Assembly (NCBI RefSeq): GCF_019279795.1
Contig: NC_056732.1
Span: forward strand, 177,045,325 to 177,109,324
DNA from: Protopterus annectens
Lineage: Eukaryota > Chordata > Ceratodontiformes > Protopteridae
Direction: 5' to 3'
Length of the DNA stretch: 64,000 nt
The notes below the pieces were generated by a model. It saw only the letters and a list, made by a program, of their open reading frames with translations. It was not told the origin of the DNA and searched no databases. Below are positions 43,418-55,247 of this stretch, one piece after another (within the stretch, counting starts at the first letter, position 1; each line of letters starts with the position of its first letter). Both the position numbers and the translations under genes were made by a program.

Positions 43418-45160
43418 CCCATTGTTTTGTTCTAAAAGTTCCTTGTGACTGAAACCTGGAGCCTTTGGAATGTCTTGATTTGACTTGAGCGGCTCTCGAG
43501 GGGACTGAAAAGGACCAGTTCTTAGTAGGCCAGTGCCTACTAAATCTTGGAGGCTGCACTTGTAAGAAATCTTTCACAGTTTGCATAGATTTAGCTTTAT
43601 CTTCCATCTTTTTTTAACACTTCTTCAGCCTTATTACCAAAGAGATGGTCCTGTTAACAATTTTGTTTTAACATGGTCAGGCAGAGTTTTCTCTTTGAGC
43701 CAAGCATGCCTTCTTAGCACAGATCCAGTTACAGCAGCCCTGCAAGAGGCCTCAAAGAAATCAAAACCACATTGCAAAGTATGTTTTCCAACTTGTTCAG
43801 CTGAATGTAATAAATCCTACAAATCTTTATTTTCCACACAGTCAGAGATTAACATAATTTTCTGTTTAAGTAGTCTCATGATATGCTGTTGATATTTAAG
43901 CATATGAAATTGACAGTTTAAAGCCCTGATTGCCAAGGTTGCGGTCGTGTAAACCTTCTTACCCCATCTATCCAGCGCCCTGGAATCTCTATCAGAAGGG
44001 GTAGGAATTTTAGCAGTAGAGGCCTTAATGCCCTTGGGACCCTGAGAAATGGTTTCAGGATCAGCAATAGGATTTTTGAAAAGGAATTTGTGGGAATCAG
44101 GAACCCTGTAGTATCTGTCTGGCATACAAGGAGCCAAAGGCAGATAATCAGGAGTCGTACTACATTTTGAAAAAAACATCAACAATGTCTAGAACAGGGT
44201 ATAGCCAAAGGCCTATGCTGAGGAAGAAGAAAATCCCCAAGTCTCTTTTTAGATTCAGAGAAATCCTGACTTTCCCAGTGGAAATGTTCCCTTAAGTTAT
44301 GCAGTTTCCCCAGAAGAAAAATCCTCAGGGGGAGAAGCAGAAGGAATGGAATCTTCTGTATCAGAGTCCTCATAAGTAGGAATAGACAAATCCTGTTCAT
44401 TAGAAGAGTCAGAAGAAATAGAATCCTGTTCAGAAGATTCATAATCAATGTCTTGTCTATGCCTCCTTAGAAGCAGGGGGTTGGCTACCCCTGATCAGAG
44501 TAATTAAATCTTCAGCCATTTTGATCATTTGTTTTATAGGCATAGGGGGCCTGCACATGTGGCCCAGGCATCGGTTTTTTAGACATAGATTTAGATTTTG
44601 GCCTTAGTTTTGAAAATGGCGTCGGTCTAATATACAAATCTGTAGGCCTGAAAACACCCTCAGAAGCCAGTGCCTTCACAGCAGCTCCGGACCCATCTAA
44701 GGTAGAGACATCCGCAGGTTCCATAATTTAAGCATCTCGCGGCATACCGGACTCCGAATGGGTCTCAGTAGAGGCCTGCAAATCAGAAGCAGTGGCTATC
44801 AGGGGCTGCAAAAGCACCTCACTGAGTACCGGCAAACTGGTGACTGGCTTAGGAGAAGCATCACCGTCAGTTTTGGACCTCGGTCTGTCTCTGTCTTTTT
44901 CTTTGCGTTTTTTTAGGTATCCCGGGTAGTCGGATTGCTAACCAACAACTTTTCTGGATAATTAAATCTTGAGCCAAAATATTTAGAAGCAAAAATATAC
45001 TGATGTTTAATTGTGCGTTGATTAAATTTAGCAAAAAACCGACAGCAAGGCACATTGTGGTCAGGGCCTAGGCAAGGAATGCAGCACAAATGAAAATCCT
45101 TATGAGGTATTTGCTTCCCACAAGTAATGCAATTATTAACTTTTACTGACATCGGTAAGG
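43356..45160 (-). pseudogene. DIRS-B1 Gag-like protein (many frameshifts)
   Basis: Fragments in order: VNNCITCGKQIPHKDFHLCC and LGPDHNVPCC (Cys/His cluster, start near 45151), LREHFHWESQDFSESKKRLG, PDRYYRVPDSHK, ALDRWGKKVYTTATLAIRAL and EDKAKSMQTVKDFLQVQPPR. At least five frames are needed. The same module order as A1. Confidence 0.8.
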
Positions 45161-45326
45161 AGCAAGAAAAAGTTTCCCCAATGGGGTACTTAGCTTTTAG
45201 TTGAAGACTTCGGTTCTGAAACTCGAAAATGAAAATTTCAGGAGTCGGCAGACCAGCACTTGCGAACTGCTTCTGCTTCAGGCACCGTGTGGCAAGAAAG
45301 ACTGATGTAATGGCGTCGGCTGCATG

Positions 45327-45333
45327 TTTTATA
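45327..45333 (-). promoter_or_regulatory. TATA box in B1 right terminal repeat
   Basis: TATAAAA on the minus strand, about 180 bases upstream of the gag start. Likely promoter of the coding strand. Confidence 0.55.
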
Positions 45334-45472
45334 CCCATGACGACCTGACATCATGGAAGAATGGACAGCAACCGACGCAGGACCCAAGACTTTGTTAATC
45401 AGGCCGACTGAGGACAACCTGCCAGCAGATTACCCAAATGCAATGACTGCAACAGTGAAACACGAAGAACAT

Positions 45473-46472
45473 CGACCAAAATCATACAGAGTATTATATG
45501 CATAAAATAGCAGGGAGTATTTGAAGAACCAAACCAGTACAAGAACGGAGAAAAGAGATTTTGCCGATAGGCTTGACTGTGGTACAAATAACAGACAAGA
45601 GGGAACCAAGGTATTGGGAACAAATAACTAGAAAGGTAATAGAATGGGAAGAGGCCAAAAATTTATTTGGACTGCAGGTTAGAGATTGCCTTCCCTATCA
45701 AGGATTGATAGAGTATAGGCAAAGGGAAAGAAATTGGGGGCTCCTAAATGAAATACCAGCACTGGTAGAGTTTTTAATAGAATGTAGAACAGAAGCTGCC
45801 ATTAAAAAAGGAATAATTAGTAAAGCATAGAAAATACTGCATGATAATTACAAGAATCAATCAGAGGAGCTTAGAAAGATTGGCTAAGCAATTCACAAAG
45901 AGACAATGGGGGATATATGTATATCTCCTAAATATGCAACAAAGTCTAGAAGATTTGGGATCTTTGCTTGGAAATGTTTACATAGGTATTTTTATACCCC
46001 AAGTAGACAACAAAGAAATTTTCCTCAGGTGGATAGCAAATGCTGGAGGTGTGATGGGCAAGAAAGAGGTAGCTGGGAACATATTTTTTGGAGGTGTGTT
46101 GAGCTAGCAGGCTTTTGGGATTCCCTGTGGGCTGCTCTGTCAGAGATGCAGGGTGGGCGGATTGGACTGACTGAGGAGGAGATTTTTTTGAGTTATGCTA
46201 CAGAATCTGAATTGCCTAGACATAGCAAAGCCTTACTGAGTCTAATTATGGTGGCTGCCAAAAAAGCAATTACTAGAAAATGGAAATCAAAGTCTAGACA
46301 AACTTTACTAGAAGTAGTGAATACAGTAACTGAGATAAAACAACTGGAATTGGGATCTTTAGAAAAGGGAAGGAGCAAACTACATAGAAAAAATGGGAAT
46401 TGTGGGAAAAGTATATGCACAGCAGGAATGAGGTTTAAGCAGCAGGATTTGAATGAGCTATATAATGCTTAA
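45473..46472 (+). pseudogene. L1-1 ORF2 C-terminal region
   Basis: Continues ORF2 after DIRS-B1. The frame 45561-45830 (PRYWEQITRKVIEWEEA) is followed by 45906-46472 with KCWRCDGQERGSWEHIFWRC, the Cys-x2-Cys...His-x4-Cys zinc-knuckle-like motif typical of L1 ORF2 C-termini, then LAGFWDSLW. One frameshift near 45835. The same residues upstream of the break align with L1-2 at 62580-62700. Confidence 0.85.
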
Positions 46473-46654
46473 CTGCCAATGATTAGAATGTTTATAAGCG
46501 ATTAGTAATGTTTACAGATGCAGTTGTTTCAATGGTGTCCCTGATGTAAACTATTTACAACTAAAGTGATTTTATTGTGTATGTTTTTCATTTATATAAA
46601 TGTAAGATTGCCTTTGTCACATGGAAATTTAATAAAGATGTTGGAAAAAAAAAA
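46473..46654 (+). other. L1-1 3' untranslated region and A-rich tail
   Basis: Includes AATAAA at 46631-46636 and an A-rich end (GGAAAAAAAAAAGAAAA) just before the target duplication. Supports a complete L1 3' end. Confidence 0.8.
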
Positions 46655-46670
46655 GAAAAGCAACTGTCTA

Positions 46671-47330
46671 TGCGCATCCAGAAAATGCAGCATACATTAA
46701 CCCTTACTGGAATGATTTGGAAAGAATACAGGCAGATGGATGGCTTGGTTAATATTTGTCTCTATGGCAACCTTGGGTATAAAGAAAGTTTTTTTTCTGA
46801 GGGAGAATCTATCCTCAAAAAAGGTAAAGTAAAGTGGCTGGGAAGATAAAGCTTGTAATTCCAACACTCTTCTTGCTGTAGTAATGGCCACTAGGAAAAT
46901 AGTCTTCCAAGACAAAAATTTTATGTCACATGAGCTCACTGGCTCGAAAGGTTTTTGAGCAAGGTCTTGAAGCACCACAGTGAGATCCTGAGGAGGAGAT
47001 GGATCTTTTATTGGAGGTCTAAGTTGAAAAACTCCTCTCATGAAAGCCCTGCATAACCTTGACGATGAGAGAGAATATGAAAGATTGTTGCCCTTCCCTA
47101 CATGAAAATCACAATAGCTGGTAATTTTAACTTTGGTGGGAAAAACTAGCCACATGTTGAAAACGTGACCAGAACAACATAAGAATATCCAAAATAGGGG
47201 CAGAAAAAGGATTATTTCATTCAGATGTTCAAATGGAAAATCTGTTCCATTTACTACTGTACACTTTCTTGGCTGAAGGCTTCTGAGAAGACAGTACAAT
47301 CTCTCAAACAAGGGAGGCTCGGCTGGACTT
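46671..47330 (-). pseudogene. DIRS-D tyrosine recombinase, N-terminal part
   Basis: Frames give MRGVFQLRPPIKDPSPPQDL, LQDLAQKPFEPVSSCDIKFL, SWKTIFLVAITTARRVLELQ (catalytic Arg) and NQAIHLPVFFPNHSSKG. The gene continues beyond L1-1 at 16670. The region before 47311 is broken by stops. Confidence 0.82.
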
Positions 47331-49170
47331 TCAAAGAATCACTGGAAGTGGAGAAACCAAGCAGTTAGTCTTAGGGATCGGAGACTGAAGTTCCAAGAGA
47401 TGGGAAATCAGACCCTGCCTAGGATCTAGTATCCATGCAAGATACTGGCTGTGAGAACGCAGGAAGGGGAGCCATACCGGATGAGGCCAGAAGGGGGCAA
47501 TGAGGATCATAGTGCTCTTCAACCTCCTGGCTTTCTGCTGTGGAGATCAGAAGAATCAGAGGATACCCGGGGGGCCAATCGTGGACTAGAGTATCCCTGG
47601 GTGACACCCCTAGTTGGGGGACAACAGTGAAATACTTGCTGCACTTGTTCAGGGGAGAGGCAAAGTCGTCACAGCAAGGTTGGCCCAAACAGCTGAATAT
47701 CTGATTCACTACTGATTGATTCAGGGGCCATTTGTGTGTACTCAAAATAGATCTGCTCAGTCTGTCTGCCAGAAAGTTGGATTCCCATGGAATGTGCATT
47801 GAAAAGAGACTGCGGTTTGAAGAGATAGCCCCTTCCCAAACCCCCATGACCTCCGGATCGGGTTCCCCCCGCTTGCTGATGTACCAAACAACCAACATGT
47901 TGTCTTCAAGAACTGCAATCATTCCCACAGGAAGGCAGTCTTGAAAGGCTTGCAATGAAAGAACTACTGCCCTCATCTCCAGGAGATTTATGCACAATTT
48001 GGTCTCTGTTGTGGACCACAAGCCTTGAACTATTCCTACCTGATAATGCCCCCCCACCCCAACAGAAAAGTGTCCGTGGTCACTGGGGTCATTGTTGGCG
48101 GGAGGGTAAAGAGTCTGCAGAGACTGAGGTCATTTGTAAGCATCCATCACTGTAGATGATGCCTGCAGACTGGCAGTTAGTCTGATGGGAGCTGACAAGG
48201 GGTTATACAGACTAGAACACGGGACCACTGGAGGACTCGCATGAAAAATCTTGCTAATGGTACAAGAATGGCAGCTGATATGGATCCCAGGACCAGGCGA
48301 GCTGGCGGGTTTGGGGTATCCAGTAGCAGTTGTACCTGCTGTCTCAATGATCTTATTCTCTGTGGAAGTAGGGAAGCTATTTGTGTGGCTGTATTCAATT
48401 GCGTCCCTATAAACTCTATGTCCTGTACAGGGGACATCTTTGATTTTTTGCCAAATTCACTGTAATTTGCAGGCAATTTAAGAGCTGTAGCAGAACCTGG
48501 ATGGCCAAAGTAGTTGATGCCTTCTGGGCCATCAGGAGCCAATCTTCGAAGTATGGAAACACCTGGAATTCTTGCAGTTGAAGGTGGGCTGTAACCACTG
48601 CCATACATTTGGTGAACATCCAGAGGGCAGTGGTGAGACTAAAGGGAAGTGCTCTGAATTGGTAACGATTGGCTCCCAGATGGAAGCGCAGATGTTTCCT
48701 GGAGTGCCTGTCTATTTTGATATGATAGTAATGTCCTGGAGATCTATACAGCACATCGAATCATCCTTGCATGGAAGCAGCAGTATGGACTGTACCATAA
48801 CCATGCGGAACTTCAACTCCTTTACAAATAAGTTCAGACTGCTCAAATTAAGATCTGTCACAGGTCTCCTGTTTTCTTTGACACCAAAAAAAGGTTAAGT
48901 TCCACATCCTTGATTTTCTGTTGGGACCTCCTGGATGACTCTTTTCTAGAAGTTTCTGAACCTCTAGGACGGCATACTTCCTCCGACTGGGTGGCACATA
49001 GGGAAGATATTTCCCAGAACTGGGAAAAAGAATGTAAAAGGGAATGTAGTAACCTCAGAAAATTATATTTAACACCCAGTTGTCGTTTATGTTTGCCTAG
49101 CCACCTGGGTGTAACGACAGTCTACCCCCGACTGCCTCCAGAGGAGGACAGTCAAGCAGTGCTTCAAGAG
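47331..49170 (-). pseudogene. DIRS-D RT / RNase H (degenerate)
   Basis: 48754-48416 holds HYYHIKIDRHSRKHLRFHLG, YQFRALPFSLTTALWMFTKC and FPYFEDWLLMAQ, so the catalytic YxDD is FED. 48057-47419 holds the RNase H end: INLLEMRAVVLSLQAF, EDNMLVVWYISKRG (TDN changed to EDN), LADRLSR, and the methyltransferase-like DDFASPLNKCSKYF. Many frame breaks. The coding sequence resembles DIRS-E more than A, B or C. Confidence 0.82.
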
Positions 49171-49181
49171 CACTGGTAGGG

Positions 49182-52100
49182 TCAGTCAGACAAAAGTTCT
49201 CTACTGTCCTGATTCTGTGGATCCCCTCTCCCTCTGAGGCGGCACCTGCCATTAAATCCTCTTCCTACGCCTCTAGAACCACATTTCTTCCCACTCCATT
49301 GGTTCATAGAGAAGGTCCATTGGGAGGAAGACAATATGATCCCTATGGCAGATAAAGTCTCTCCCTCCTGCTCACTGTGGGTAGGAGTTTTTTTTAAGTG
49401 ACTATTCAAAAAGGAGGAAAAGTCAAAGGGGGCATTTATGAATGATGCATTAAAGGGTCCACAAACCTGCAAAGCCTCATCAAGGCATGTCTTTGAAGGG
49501 CTATGCCTGAACTGGCTGCTTGAGAGGTACCTTCTGCAGTGTGAGAAAGTAACCTCAAGGAATTAGAAATCGGTGACACAGTGGCCAATTGGAGATGCAG
49601 TCTTGAGGTCCTCCTCAGACGAGGACTCTGCCAGAGAGTTGGTGAGTTCCTTGACCAGATCCCTTTGGAGATGTGTGAAGTGTGCCAAATAATTTAATGC
49701 TCACGACGTAAAGGGAGTTAAGTTATGCACACGTTTCCAGTGCCTACCAAAAGCCCGAGTATTTGGGGGATAAGGGTCTATATTAGAACATCTATATTAG
49801 AACATTGAAGTTTCAAAACTTTGAATGTTCTAATATCGAACCCTATTCAGCGAAAGCTGAAAATACTGAAGCAACAGAAAATCTAATTTTTTCCTAGGGA
49901 AAGAATTCAGTTGTCCGTTTCTGTTGCTTCGGTATTTTCAGCGCTGTGGTGGAAAGTTACGGGTCGGTTTCAGGTAAGTGTGCGATTGATTGAGGGTTAG
50001 GGTTTGGGTGCGGGTTAGGTATGTGTACGATTGTGTGGACGTGATGGTTGGGGCAGTTTAGGTATGTGTGCGATTGTGTGGACCTGAGGGTTAGGTGAGT
50101 TAGGGTTAGGGCGCGGGTTGGGTGTGTGCGATTGTGTGGACTTGAAGGTTAGGGCAGGGTAGGTGAGTTAGGGTGCGGGTGAGTGTGCAATAGTGACATA
50201 CCTTAGGGTTAGGGTTAAGGTAAGTGGATAGTTAGTGGTGTGTGTATAGTTTAGTGTAGGGTTAGGTGTAAGATTTTAAGTGTATGTGTGTGGATTGCTG
50301 TTTGTTTGGTGTGCTTGTGTTGTGTGTGTGTGTTTTGGAACAGTGAATTTTTTCCCTAGGAAAAAATTTGCTGTTCTGTATGTTCGATGTTTTCAGTTTT
50401 TGCTGAATAGGGTTTGATATTAGAACATTCGAAGTTTTGAAACTTCGATGTTCTAATATAGACCCGGGGGATAAATAGATGAGTTCTGCTTGGCCAGCTC
50501 CTTCTTAGTGGCTGCCGACACCACAGTGGCATCAAGCGGGATACCTTTACTCCAGTACAGGCAATCACTAGGGGAACTAATGTATGTGTCTGCATGCGTA
50601 GAAATGGGTTCCACGGTGTCAAGCTCCTTCCATGCCTGGTGGGCAATCAGATCAATGAGCTTGTGTGCCAAGTTACCCAAGACATAGATTGGCCCATCCC
50701 AAAAACACCAGAAACATAGACTCCTTGAAGGAAGGGGGTTGAGATGACCACCCACCCTTTTGTTTCAGTATTTCTAAAATATCCCAGATGGAGATATTGT
50801 CGGGTGGAGATTGGGGGGACCCTTCCCCTTCAAAGTCAGTGTTCTCTGTCAATGACTCCAGACAGGAGTCTTAGTGCTTCCCCTTGTGTCTCTTCAGATG
50901 AACCTTCCCAGTGGAATACTCAAGAGATGCTGGAAGACAGGGAATCCCTTCCAGGGGGTAGGTCTGAAAATTCTCCTAGAGGGGATGACTACTCACAGGA
51001 TGAATGGGAGCAAAGCTCGGTTCAGAGGGAGATTGAGTAGGATCCGGGGGATGAGGGACCACTTTTCATGATCTGGAGAAAGCCCTCTCTGCCACCTGGA
51101 AAGCAGAAGAACCTGGGGAAGCCCGTTCCCCTCTCCCTTGGAGCTACCAAGGAAGAGGAAGAAGAAGCTATCCCAGATCAGACGCCTCCAGACAGCACCG
51201 GGCCTGAACTGTCAAGGGCCGAAGTCCCCAGGGACAGCTCCAAAACAGTTGGAGCCAAGACCAATCCTGAGGAGTCTGCGCTGACGTCTTGGGACTGAGA
51301 CCTGCTCCACTCTGAGGGCATCAGAGTGAAGCTAGTCTAGGACATTGCTGAAGTCGAACAAAGACAAATCCTACGCTCAGACAGCCCACTCAGAAAAGCC
51401 AGATCCTGAAGTTCAGTAACTGGGGGGTGGATCAGAACAGGAGACTTAGGTACTGGAGTTGAAGCTCTCATGGGTCCTGCATAGGTCGGAGATGCAAAAT
51501 CCCCACTTGAATCTGGGCTTTGAGAAAACTCTGCATCATCCTGCCCATGTCTGACTGCAACAGCCGAGTGGATCTAGAGAAGGCTGAAGAGTGGGTGAAC
51601 TTGACTGGTGATAAGCTGGACTGAACAGCTGGGGCCAAAGAAAGAGATTTGCTGCAATGTGGAGTACGACTCTGGGACCTCCAATCAGGCTGCTTCTGAT
51701 CAGAGAAGGATTCACCTGGAGATGGAGAACTTTGGATCCATACAGCATCCGTAGCATGTGAGGAGCCACTTGGACCCGAAGGCAGGGGATCTGACAGCAT
51801 TTGTTTCTTTGCAGGAGCTGACTCGGTTGGATCTGAGGAACTTCTTGGATTCAAAAAGAGTGGACCAGTAGGATCTGAAATCGAGGGATCCAACAATTTT
51901 TGGCGCATTTCAGGCGCAGAAGACGTGGACCCTGGGGATGCTAAGGGGGCACACTTCTTAAGCTCCTTAGGCGCAGAAGTTGGAGCTCCAGAGGTTGGTA
52001 AGAGAACTCTCAAAATTAACTTACTGCAATGATTGGCAAGGGCTCAGGGACTAAAGGCTGCACAGATGTCACATTTGACCTCCGGATGCTCCAGCCCAAG

Positions 52101-52229
52101 ACAATACATGCACCTCTTGTGAACATCTGACTGGGGAATCTTATGCCAAACAAGAGGCGCATCTTTTAAATCCCACAGGTTTGTCAGATATGTTGAAGCA
52201 GAATGGTTAACACGCACACATGAGCACAA
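49182..52229 (-). pseudogene. DIRS-D Gag-like protein (degenerate, interrupted)
   Basis: 52229-52044 has CMYCLGLEHPEVKCDICAAF, the Cys/His cluster. 52013-51468 is Ser/Pro-rich like the middle of other Gags. 50755-50453 and 49750-49480 hold the later middle part, split by a 692-bp MITE-like insertion. 49472-49182 has the basic tail (GSRGVGRGFNGRCRLRGRGD). Gene order and module order agree with the other copies. Confidence 0.72.
49774..50465. mobile_element. Non-autonomous DNA transposon, 692 bp, 9-bp TSD
   Basis: Bounded by an exact GGGGGATAA duplication (49765-49773 and 50466-50474). The ends GGGTCTATATTAGAACATC and GATGTTCTAATATAGACCC are inverted, and similarity extends about 80 bases inward (to AACCCTATTCAGC). 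Each end is itself nearly palindromic. The long inverted ends and 9-bp duplication suggest a Mutator-like MITE. The interior is G/T-rich on plus with degenerate TTAGGG motifs (about 49990-50270). No coding capacity. Confidence 0.85.
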
Positions 52230-52559
52230 CCCAAGGAGATAGATACAAGTTATCTAGCTTTACCCTGAGGAAAAGCAAAATACTGGGAAAGTTTTTTTTA
52301 AAGTTACAGAAAAAAAGAGAGAGAGAAAATAAATGTTAAAGGAGAAACATGGGGGACGGACAAACCTAACACCAGCTAAAAAGGGAGGGGAATAACCAAC
52401 ACATAGCCAGTAAGATATTACATAAGAAGATTAAAGAAAATGAATCACTGTAGAAAAAATACACTAAGGAAATGCAAAATGCCACTTATCTCTAGCTGAG
52501 GTTATGGAATTGAATCTGAGCTGGAAGGCAGCAAATGAGATCTGAGGGATTAGAGAAGG

Positions 52560-52675
52560 AGTAGGGCATTATGGGAGAGGGTGGAGCTTGAGACTCAGAT
52601 CATAAGTCTTGAGAAGTGGCCAAGGTTGGGTCCATAGACCCAGTAGTGAGGCATAATGAAAAGGACTTCATCAGA
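52560..52675 (-). repeat. DIRS-D right terminal region
   Basis: The stretch CATTATGGGAGAGGGTGGAG to CAGTAGTGAGGCATAATGAA is an inverted, diverged copy of 15930-16030 and is mirrored by the second half of the D ICR. The element ends at about 52675 (TCAGAT). Confidence 0.72.
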
Positions 52676-53564
52676 TCATGTAGAGGACTCTAAAGCATAT
52701 GCCCTACTTCATGTCATTAACGTTTGGAAAAATACTCAGGAGATAAGAGTAGGGAGAAAGTTAACTAAGTAAAATTTTTTTTTTTCCTTAATAGTACTAT
52801 TAAAACGGTGCATGATTTTCTTTGCATGTTATAACGTTTTTTTCAGGTATTTTTGTGTAATGGGGAGAATGTAAATACGTGCTCCTGTTTTTTTTTTCTT
52901 TTTTTTTTTTCTTTTTGTTTCTTTTCCCTTACCTCATTCTTGTTCAGTTTTAAGAAATGCAGGCACTGCAAGATAAAAAAAATCTGGTTAAAAGAGCATG
53001 AAAAAGGAAAATATGTGTGCTGCTTCTCATTCTTGCATAGGGGAATGACTGGGCTAAAGCCATTAGCTTTATCTAGTAATAAGTTTTATGAGAAAACAAG
53101 TAAATGAAAAAAAATATTGAATATTAGAAGGGTTTTTTTTCTAGTAAACAGTTTGTGTCTGGTTCACATGTCTCTTAACAGGCTGAGACAGAGAAATGGA
53201 GTGGAGAAAATGTTTTCTGAAAGCATTCAAGTGTCTTCCCAGCTCTTAGCATGGAAAACCTTTCTTTTAGGTTTGCTGGAATCTGTGTGCGTCAGTTTGG
53301 AACACCTGTTCCTATTAGGTGGGTAAAACTTCAGTATTTCAAGAGGTACATAGTTTTGTGGTTATTACATTAATAGGTTTTAAAGGGGTATTTGTGTGTA
53401 TTTTTGTTTGAGGGTTTTCAATAAAACAAAGCCCTGAAATATGCAACATTGGCTCAGATGGAGAACACAAGAAACAACTGTATAAAAGATTAAACTGCCA
53501 ACACAACTGTATAAAAGATTAAACTGCCAAACAGTACAAGCACGTAACAACAAAACTGATATTA
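52676..53564 (+). mobile_element. L1-2 inter-ORF segment between DIRS-D and DIRS-E
   Basis: Homologous to L1-1 17910-19320 in shorter form: CTTCATGTCATTAACGTTTG, T-rich tracts, AACTGTATAAAAGATTAAAC. No gene. A short direct duplication (AACTGTATAAAAGATTAAAC) occurs at 53475 and 53508. Confidence 0.75.
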
Positions 53565-53864
53565 GAAGTCATGTACTTGCCATAACTTGGCATCTGTGTT
53601 GTCCATTTTCATTCTTCCTCATGAATGGGCCTACAATTCAATCCTCAGATCCAACCTGGCCACATTTACAAGACTTTGGATCCAACTCTTGAGCTCCTCC
53701 GTTTACCCATCATGCTCTATTCCATATCCAACTCCTCTGACTGAGTTTGCTGCCTTACTGCCCATTGTGTTATAAAGACAGTCAGAAACAAGGGATAGAT
53801 GAGGCTCAAACCAGGAACATGAGGGATCCTATAACATCTATAGAGCCTAGGCCAGGGGATGGTT

Positions 53865-53970
53865 GGGAAGGAAGGTGAGGAAGAATGAAAATGGTCAACA
53901 CAGATGCCAAGTTATGGTAAGTATGCAACTTCTAAAATCAGATGTTGCCCTTATCTTTCTTCCTCACAAA
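53865..53970 (+). repeat. DIRS-E internal complementary region
   Basis: AGGAAGAATGAAAATGGTCA to ATGGTAAGTATGCAACTT is complementary to the left end (53565-53630); AAAATCAGATGTTGCCCTTA to CTTCCTCACAAATGGG is complementary to the right end near 59605-59633. Confidence 0.75.
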
Positions 53971-53974
53971 TGGG

Positions 53975-54944
53975 TCACAGTCCCCAACTATGTAACTCTC
54001 GGGAAGCCGTCAAGGAAGGACATGCCGGAGTACTGTCAAAACAAAGGAAGCTCTGCTTCTGGAGACCATGTCTAATTTGTAACAAAGGTGTGAGTCTTTG
54101 ACCAAGTGGCTGCAGTGCAGATGTCGTCAATGGAGGTTCTAGATGAAGTAGCCATATATGTAGTGGAATGCACTCTAGGAGGATGAGGAAACTCAAAACA
54201 TTTTTGAGAATAAATCATTCATATACAATCAGTAATCCATTTGGCCAGAATAATTTTGGATACTGCCTAGCCCAAGTGGTTAAGGGAAAAGGATACAAAT
54301 AGCTGATCAGACTTCCTGTACTTTTTCGTTCTGTGAAGATAAAAATACAACTGCCTGTGGACATCAAGAAGGTGCAGCAAATATCCACCCTTATCAGTAA
54401 ACTTTGGAAAGAAAACTGGTAATTGTAAGGACTGGTTAATGTCAGTCTCAGAAGGAAGGGTTGGTTCATAGAGACACCCTTATCCTTACGGAAAATAACG
54501 TTAGGAGGCCTAGACAATAAAGCCTGAAGTTCAGAAATTCTTTTCGCTGAAGTGACTGCTACCAAAAAGATAGTTTTCCAAGAAAGAAACTTCATGTCAC
54601 ATTTGTCTGCCAGTTCAAAAGGTTTCTGAGTTAACCCCTGAAGGGCCACTGTCAAATCCTGAGTAGAGGGATCATTTACTGGTGTTAGAAGGAAAATTCC
54701 CTTGAAAGAAAGTTTTACATAATCTGGAAGATGTCAGAGAGAATGACCCGTTTCCAGCAGGGAAGTTGGATATGGCTGCTAAAAGAAGCTTAATATCAGA
54801 AAAACTAGCCCCCTCCTTAAAATGAGCAGTGAGAAAAAGGAGGATGGCCACAGTAGATGCTGAAAAAGGGTCAATATTCTGCTTATATGGAGAATTTTTT
54901 CCATTTGCTTCTGTAGACTTTCTTGGTGGATGCCAAGATGTCAA
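53975..54944 (-). pseudogene. DIRS-E tyrosine recombinase (degenerate)
   Basis: 54944-54672 gives ASTVAILLFLTAHFKEGASF; 54655-54215 gives LQGLTQKPFELADKCDMKFL, SWKTIFLVAVTSAKRISELQ. The catalytic Arg region reads SAKRISELQAL. The C-terminal part with His-x-x-Arg and Tyr is only faintly visible. Multiple stops. Confidence 0.75.
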
Positions 54945-55247
54945 ACTGGGGAAGTCAGCCTGGACTGTCTTAATATCACTGAAAGTGAAGAAATCCTGAG
55001 GTCAGTTTGAGGGTGTGGAGACTGGTGTGTTGAGCTCCAGATGGATGAGATAACAGATCCTCAGTGGGCTCTAGTATCCATGGAGGACATTTCCAATGAG
55101 ACCAGAGGAAGGGGAACCACTAACTGTTGAGGTCAGAAGGAGGCAATGAGGATGACTTAGCTCTTCAGCATGCTTGCTTTCTGTGAAAACTTCATCAGCA
55201 GCAGAAGAGGGGGTAAGCATAAAGGACACCTGGGGGGGCAATCATGA

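Larger units (their letters stand above)
22379..45472 (-). mobile_element. DIRS-type retrotransposon B1, split by DIRS-A2
   Basis: DIRS element, minus coding, inserted in ORF2 of L1-1. Its own sequence is 22379-25280 plus 42836-45472, about 5.5 kb. Left end AGAACAG (AGTACAG in B2), right end ACAT; no target duplication. It has an ICR at 22761-22855, a recombinase, an RT split in two by A2, and gag. The ends differ from family A (AGTTGTGTACACTTACC against AGTTTTGTACCTACC). A second copy of the family, B2, starts at 62795. Confidence 0.9.
16687..46654 (+). mobile_element. L1-type LINE copy 1 (L1-1), full length but interrupted
   Basis: Starts with a GGAGTTCCAAGATGGCTGC leader like other vertebrate L1 5' ends. 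It then has ORF1 (16918-17697), a long inter-ORF region, ORF2 endonuclease (19371-19898), RT (20605-22378), the ORF2 C-terminus (45473-46472), and a 3' end with AATAAA and an A-rich tail. A roughly 16-bp target duplication flanks it. A DIRS remnant (F) lies in the endonuclease and the 23-kb DIRS-B1 nest lies after the RT. The L1 sequence itself is about 6.6 kb, a normal full length. Confidence 0.88.
15877..52675 (-). mobile_element. DIRS-type retrotransposon D, split by L1-1
   Basis: An old DIRS element, coding on minus, inserted in L1-2 and split by L1-1 (16687-46654). Its own sequence, 15877-16686 and 46655-52675, is about 6.8 kb. It has a left end (15877 onward), an ICR (about 16205-16310), recombinase, RT/RNase H and gag, and a right end at about 52675. 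Its ends (GTATGTACTTATAACTTGGC) differ from A, B and C but resemble E, so D and E form a second subfamily. Gag and RT are broken in many places. A MITE-like DNA element (49774-50465) sits in gag. Confidence 0.82.

Noticed and set aside
22379-45472. Possible endogenous retrovirus or pararetrovirus because of YLDD RT and RNase H
   Set aside because: There are no LTRs, protease or integrase; a tyrosine recombinase, inverted ends and an ICR identify DIRS.
49990-50270. Telomere or interstitial telomeric block
   Set aside because: TTAGGG motifs are degenerate and confined to a transposon with its own ends and TSD.
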